A program made the translations under genes and the position numbers. A DNA stretch of 36,692 nucleotides from Bacteroidales bacterium (GTDB lineage: Bacteria; Bacteroidota; Bacteroidia; Bacteroidales; UBA932), in the NCBI GenBank assembly GCA_015060335.1, contig SUYR01000025.1, forward strand, positions 1-36,692, written 5' to 3'. Below the pieces are notes generated by a model. It was not told where the DNA came from and made no database searches. It saw only the letters and a program-made list of their open reading frames with translations. Shown here one piece after another: positions 33,005 through 36,692 of the stretch (position 1 is its first letter; every line of letters starts with the position of its first letter).

Positions 33005-35167
33005 ATGAAAAAAATCTTTTTTGCTTTGATGCTTGGTCTTGCAGCTGTTGCATGTACCACAGCTGAGTACGACGATACTGCTATCAAGGAGCAGCTCGGA
33101 GAACTCGACGGACGTCTTGACAAGGTTGAGGAAGAGCTTGCTACTCTTCAGCTTAACGTTGATGCCATGAAGAGTCTTGCTCAGGCTCTCAAGGATGGCA
33201 AGTATATCACTTCTTATGTCGCTCTTGAGGACAACACTGGTTATACTATCAACTTCTCTGACAACACTTCTATCGTTATCGAGAAAGGTGAGAAGGGAGA
33301 TAAAGGAGATACTGGTGATACTGGTGAAACAGGTCAGACTGGTCCTGCAGGTAAGGATGCTGAGAAGGTGACTGTTGCTGAGAAGGACGGTGAACTTTAC
33401 TGGTTTATCGGCGAAGTTGCTCAGATTCCTGTATATGAGGCAGCTCCAGTATTCACAAGCGTTGACGGCAAGCTCTATGTACAGTTCGGCGACAAGGAGC
33501 CTGAGGAAATCGGTACTCTTACCGGAAAGTCTATCTTCGAGGACGTGAAAGTTGAAGGCAACGAGATGGTCTTCACATTCCTTCCTGTGGGTGAAGAGGC
33601 TGAGGGACTTGTTTACAGAGTTCCGCTTGCAGAGAAGTTTGCTCTTGTAATCGACGCAGAGGTTGGCCTTGCTGAGAATGCAACAGAGGCTGTTCTTGCT
33701 TACGAGGTGAAGGGCGCAAACGCAACTACAGTTGTTGACGTTCTTGCACACGGTTGTGAGGCTGTCGTAGAGGCTGACGTTATCAAGGTTACTGCTATCG
33801 TTGAGGGTGCAACTCTTCTCGTATTCGCTGACAATGGCGAGGGCAAGACTTCAATCAAGAAGGTAACATTTGCTCCAGAGTCATTCGAGGTATCTGACGT
33901 TGACGAAGTTGTTTCGTTCAAGGGTGGTTCTGTTGAGGTAGCTGGTGTTACAAACATCGCATTCGAGGTGGTTATTCCTGAGGATGCTCAGTCATGGCTT
34001 TCATGCGTAGAGACTAAGGCTGCTTTCTCATACACATTCACAGCTGCTCCTAACACTGTAGAGGAGACTCGTTCTGCAGAAGTTTCTTTCGTTCGTTTCG
34101 GTACTGAGGAAGTCCTCAAGACTGTGACTATCGAGCAGGCAGCTTATGTTCCGTTTGCTAAGCTTGTATGGGATGCTGCAGTTCCATTCGGTGGCGGTAA
34201 GGACAGAAATATGACAATGGACAGTGAATATGTATATGTTGCACAGGCTGCTGGTGGAGATGGTGCTGTCAAGGCTATCAGCATTGCTGACCCTACTCAG
34301 GTAAAGGACGTGAAGGTTACAACTTATACTCCTGCAGGTCTTGACAACGGTACACATGCGGTTACTTGCGTAAGAATGCTTCCTAACACTGATCCTGCAG
34401 TAAACGGCGGTAAGGATGTCCTCGTAGGTTCTAACCTTACAATCGGTGACGGTACTGAAAAACTCATCGTTTATGTTTGGTCAAACGGTATTGATGCTGA
34501 TCCTAACTACTTCGTAATTGACTCAGGCGTTCGTCGTCTCGGCGACAAGTTCACAGTAAAGGGAACATATCAGGCAGGTGAGCTTCTTTTCTTCGATTTC
34601 AATGACGGTAACACAGTTATCCGCGTCAATATGAAGGACGGTGTTGCAGGTCTCTGGGGAACTCCTGAGCTTGCTTATGCAACAGGTCGCTTTGCTATGC
34701 CTGTAGCAGGTGCAAGCAATATAGGTGAGTGCACAATCCATCCAGATGCAACATTTGACGCAAATGGCAACCCTTCTGCTGCCCTTCTTACAACGAATGC
34801 AGTCAACGGTTTCTTCACTCAGGATTCAGGAAATGCATTTGTTGCTTCTGCATGGGGAACAGATCCGAAACTTACTCAGACATACGGTTACAACTTCTTC
34901 GAGCACAACGGCGTAAACTATATCGCTTATGTGAAGGTTGCTGGCGACAGAAATTCTGCTGCTCTCAATGTTATCGAGGATGTAAACGGAGCTGCTGACT
35001 TCAAGGGTACACTCGAGGCTCAGAAAGACCTCTTCACTGCTCCAGTAAACGGTACAGGTAATGCAGGTCATGGTCTTGGCGACTGCGCTACTGCAGTTGT
35101 TGACGGTGTAAGATACATCGCTGTAATGGGTCAGAATATCGGTATCTCACTCTACAAGGTTCTCTAA
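33005..35167 (+). CDS. Surface lipoprotein: DUF4988-like coiled coil, collagen-like repeat, BACON domain, beta-propeller-like C-terminus
   Basis: The product has 720 residues with lipoprotein signal MKKIFFALMLGLAAVAC. A coiled coil at about 22-65 (LGELDGRLDKVEEELATLQLNV) and 'SLAQALKDGKYITSYVALEDNTGYTINFSDN' match the DUF4988 region of Bacteroidales lipoproteins. A short collagen-like Gly-x-y stretch (EKGDKGDTGDTGETGQTGPAG, about 98-118) follows, then beta-rich repeats. A BACON-type domain is at about 295-380, ending 'KTVTIEQAAY'. The C-terminal 340 residues resemble DUF4623-type proteins with Trp/Gly-rich beta strands. BACON domains are linked to glycan or mucin binding. It has no recognised catalytic residues, stands as a single gene, and its codon use indicates high expression. 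Confidence 0.8.
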   Translation: MKKIFFALMLGLAAVACTTAEYDDTAIKEQLGELDGRLDKVEEELATLQLNVDAMKSLAQALKDGKYITSYVALEDNTGYTINFSDNTSIVIEKGEKGDKGDTGDTGETGQTGPAGKDAEKVTVAEKDGELYWFIGEVAQIPVYEAAPVFTSVDGKLYVQFGDKEPEEIGTLTGKSIFEDVKVEGNEMVFTFLPVGEEAEGLVYRVPLAEKFALVIDAEVGLAENATEAVLAYEVKGANATTVVDVLAHGCEAVVEADVIKVTAIVEGATLLVFADNGEGKTSIKKVTFAPESFEVSDVDEVVSFKGGSVEVAGVTNIAFEVVIPEDAQSWLSCVETKAAFSYTFTAAPNTVEETRSAEVSFVRFGTEEVLKTVTIEQAAYVPFAKLVWDAAVPFGGGKDRNMTMDSEYVYVAQAAGGDGAVKAISIADPTQVKDVKVTTYTPAGLDNGTHAVTCVRMLPNTDPAVNGGKDVLVGSNLTIGDGTEKLIVYVWSNGIDADPNYFVIDSGVRRLGDKFTVKGTYQAGELLFFDFNDGNTVIRVNMKDGVAGLWGTPELAYATGRFAMPVAGASNIGECTIHPDATFDANGNPSAALLTTNAVNGFFTQDSGNAFVASAWGTDPKLTQTYGYNFFEHNGVNYIAYVKVAGDRNSAALNVIEDVNGAADFKGTLEAQKDLFTAPVNGTGNAGHGLGDCATAVVDGVRYIAVMGQNIGISLYKVL

Positions 35168-35196
35168 TCAGATAATCTGTTATAGCACATATAATT

Positions 35197-35230
35197 GCGG
35201 CAGTCCATCAATCGGGCTGCCGCTTTTTTT
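35197..35230 (+). terminator. Rho-independent terminator after the BACON lipoprotein
   Basis: GCGGCAG (35197-35203) pairs with CTGCCGC (35217-35223), followed by TTTTTTT (35224-35230). Confidence 0.85.
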
Positions 35231-35731
35231 GCTCGCACGTGAGTTGTCGCTCTGCCATATATGGCATCTTACCTGCTGCCCATATGCAACCTTTTCCCGA
35301 AATTGTCCCTTACGGCTCAAAATGCAATTCGCTGACTCTCAGCTTTTTGGACAGATAATGCGTCGCATCATTTGTCCTCTGCCACCCAATCCGCTGACCC
35401 TCAGCGCGTTGTGGATATGCGATTCCCCTGCGGCGGGGAATCGTTTTTGCATAAAGCACTCTGGTACAGGCACTTGAGTGCCAGGACATTTTTCCGAGTT
35501 CTTCTCTCGAAATTCGCGTTCCAATTCCTCTCACCGAATCTTCTCGCCCAATACTTCTCTCTGATCTCGCCCGACCGTTTTTCAAAAAAAACGATTTTTT
35601 CTTCCGCAGCGTTCGCAAAAATGTGCCCTACAAGCACTCCAGTCTGCTATTTTCACATTTATCCATTTACAATTTTTTTACGCGGATAACTCTTCGGAAC
35701 TTTGCTGGCGTTAACTATTAAACGAATTGTT
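35231..35731. other. Non-coding gap with small hairpins, including a second copy of the GATTCCCC terminator
   Basis: No credible gene is seen. Two small related hairpins, GCTGA-CTC-TCAGC (35331-35343, followed by TTTTT) and CGCTGA-CCC-TCAGCG (35392-35406), precede a larger one at 35419-35442 (CGATTCCCC with GGGGAATCG, loop TGCGGC) followed by TTTTT. The last is nearly identical to the terminator core at 27001-27026. The remaining sequence up to 35731 has T/A runs but no clear promoter; GAACTTTG (35698-35705) is a 7-of-8 TAnnTTTG match. Confidence 0.5.
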
Positions 35732-36685
35732 ATGACTGATAATGTTGAAACGAAACTGGATGTTCAGAGTAAGAATTATGCGAATATGCTCTGCGACTTT
35801 ATGTTCAAGAGGGTATTCGGAAGCGAGGCGAACAAGGACATGCTGATCTGGTTCCTCAACATGGTGCTGAAGGATCTGAACATCAAATCTGTGAAATTCA
35901 TCCCGACAGAACATCACGGAATGACCGAAGAGGACAGGATCGTGATCTTCGACATCGCCTGCGAATGTGAAGACGGAAGGAAATTCATCATCGAGATGCA
36001 GAAGGGATATCAGAAGTATTTCCGTGAAAGGGCGCTGTATTATACGACGTATCCGATCAACAAACAAGGGCGCGAAGCCCGGGAGCTCTATGAGAAAGAA
36101 CGTATCCAGGGTATGACACATGAAAAATTCAACTGGGACTACAATCTCCAGCCCGTGATAGTAGTCGCCATCCTGAACTTCCGCTTCAAGCACGCAGACG
36201 ACTGGCCGCAGGACAGATATCACTCGTCGTACCGCCTGACAGAGGACCTGACACATGAGACGATGACTGACGCCCTGAGGTTTGTGTTCGTCGAACTCGG
36301 GAGAATGACTAAAAAGATCTCGGAGCTGGAGACCAAGTTCGAGAAATGGATATATCTGATGAAAAATATGCACAAGATGAAGAACATCCCGCCTGAATTT
36401 GCCGATCCGATGTTCCGGCGCTTGTTTTTGCTCGCAGAAATTAATAATTTTACGCCGGAAGAACGAGAGCAATACTATAAATCATTGGAAAGCATGGGTG
36501 ACTACTACAACATAATCAACACGACAGCGGAAGAAGCTGAGAAGCGTGGGCTGGAACGGGGACGTGAGGAAGGTAGAGAACAAGAGAAAATAGAAATGGC
36601 GAGAAAACTTAAAGCCGTGGGAGTCAGCATCGAAGCCATCTCACAAGCATCTGGACTCTCCATAGAAACCATCGAAAGCCTATAA
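35732..36685 (+). CDS. Rpn family recombination-promoting nuclease / putative transposase (PD-(D/E)XK)
   Basis: From ATG 35732 the product has 317 residues; a TTG at 35702 would add ten, but the ATG gives the family start. The N-terminal PD-(D/E)XK nuclease domain shows 'CDFMFKRVFGSEANKDMLIWFLN' and the active-site strand pair D74 in 'VIFDIACECEDGRKF' and E88-x-Q90 in 'FIIEMQ'. A helical region follows, and the charged C-terminus 'EKRGLERGREEGREQEKIEMARKL...GVSIEAISQASGLSIETIESL' is typical of this family. E. coli RpnA-type proteins are Mg/Ca-dependent DNA endonucleases that raise RecA-independent recombination. No inverted repeats mark a transposon end. Similar proteins are present in many copies in Bacteroidales genomes. 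Confidence 0.9.
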   Translation: MTDNVETKLDVQSKNYANMLCDFMFKRVFGSEANKDMLIWFLNMVLKDLNIKSVKFIPTEHHGMTEEDRIVIFDIACECEDGRKFIIEMQKGYQKYFRERALYYTTYPINKQGREARELYEKERIQGMTHEKFNWDYNLQPVIVVAILNFRFKHADDWPQDRYHSSYRLTEDLTHETMTDALRFVFVELGRMTKKISELETKFEKWIYLMKNMHKMKNIPPEFADPMFRRLFLLAEINNFTPEEREQYYKSLESMGDYYNIINTTAEEAEKRGLERGREEGREQEKIEMARKLKAVGVSIEAISQASGLSIETIESL

Positions 36686-36692
36686 GCACTCC

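Noticed and set aside
32999..33751. 250-codon minus-strand ORF
   Set aside because: Antisense to the DUF4988/BACON lipoprotein, Ser/Leu-rich, no recognisable features.
35711..36472. 253-codon minus-strand ORF
   Set aside because: Antisense to the Rpn-family nuclease, whose catalytic motifs are clear on the plus strand.
1..36692. CRISPR array, tRNA, rRNA, prophage or IS element
   Set aside because: No regular direct-repeat array, cloverleaf, integrase, or terminal inverted repeats with transposase were recognised by eye.

Overview
The window is chromosomal DNA from a member of the Bacteroidota, most likely the order Bacteroidales. Evidence: many start-proximal promoters match the Bacteroidota -7 element TAnnTTTG; purine-rich Shine-Dalgarno sequences are rare; there is a eukaryote-like single-chain glycyl-tRNA synthetase, a Bacteroides-type fumarate reductase flavoprotein, a DUF4988/BACON lipoprotein and a full-length tricorn-protease homologue. 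I cannot place it below order level. No rRNA, tRNA, CRISPR array, IS element or prophage was recognised.

Layout. 1-422: 3' end of ychF. 423-829: repeat-rich convergent gap. 830-6175 (minus): envelope cluster reading outer-membrane barrel protein, TPR protein, LptC, PpiD-like foldase. 6286-9468 (minus): mfd. 9469-9754: AT-rich divergent gap with DnaA-box-like 9-mers. 9755-16900 (plus): ruvB, fumarate reductase/succinate dehydrogenase A and B subunits without a neighbouring cytochrome subunit, then a tricorn-like protease split by a one-base frameshift. 16901-18853 (minus): hflX and a TonB-family protein. 18962-21484 (plus): ybeY and mnmG. 21603-22190 (minus): ruvA. 22306-26369 (plus): sufS, sufE, a SufT-like MIP18 protein, folK, glycyl-tRNA synthetase. 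26388-26960 (plus): small secreted Ala/Thr-rich protein. 27082-30680 (minus): a degenerate ThiL-like protein behind a GH2 exo-glucosaminidase-like lipoprotein. 30728-32908 (plus): GH89 alpha-N-acetylglucosaminidase lipoprotein. 33005-35167 (plus): DUF4988/collagen-like/BACON surface lipoprotein. 35732-36685 (plus): Rpn-family PD-(D/E)XK nuclease.

Most genes are housekeeping: DNA repair and recombination (mfd, ruvA, ruvB), translation and RNA maturation (ychF, hflX, ybeY, mnmG, glycyl-tRNA synthetase), Fe-S assembly (sufS, sufE, SufT-like), anaerobic respiration (sdhA/frdA, sdhB/frdB) and envelope biogenesis (lptC, PpiD-like, TonB). The accessory part is the right end, where two exo-glycosidases for glucosamine/GlcNAc-containing glycans diverge from a 47-bp promoter region.

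The most notable non-coding signal is a set of three parS-like ParB-binding sites within 2.3 kb. Two are perfect TGTTCCACGTGGAACA palindromes, one inside mnmG and one across its stop codon; the third lies in sufS with one mismatch. With the DnaA-box-like cluster between mfd and ruvB, about 11 kb away, they suggest that the window is close to the chromosome origin/centromere region. This is inference; no parA, parB or dnaA gene is in the window.
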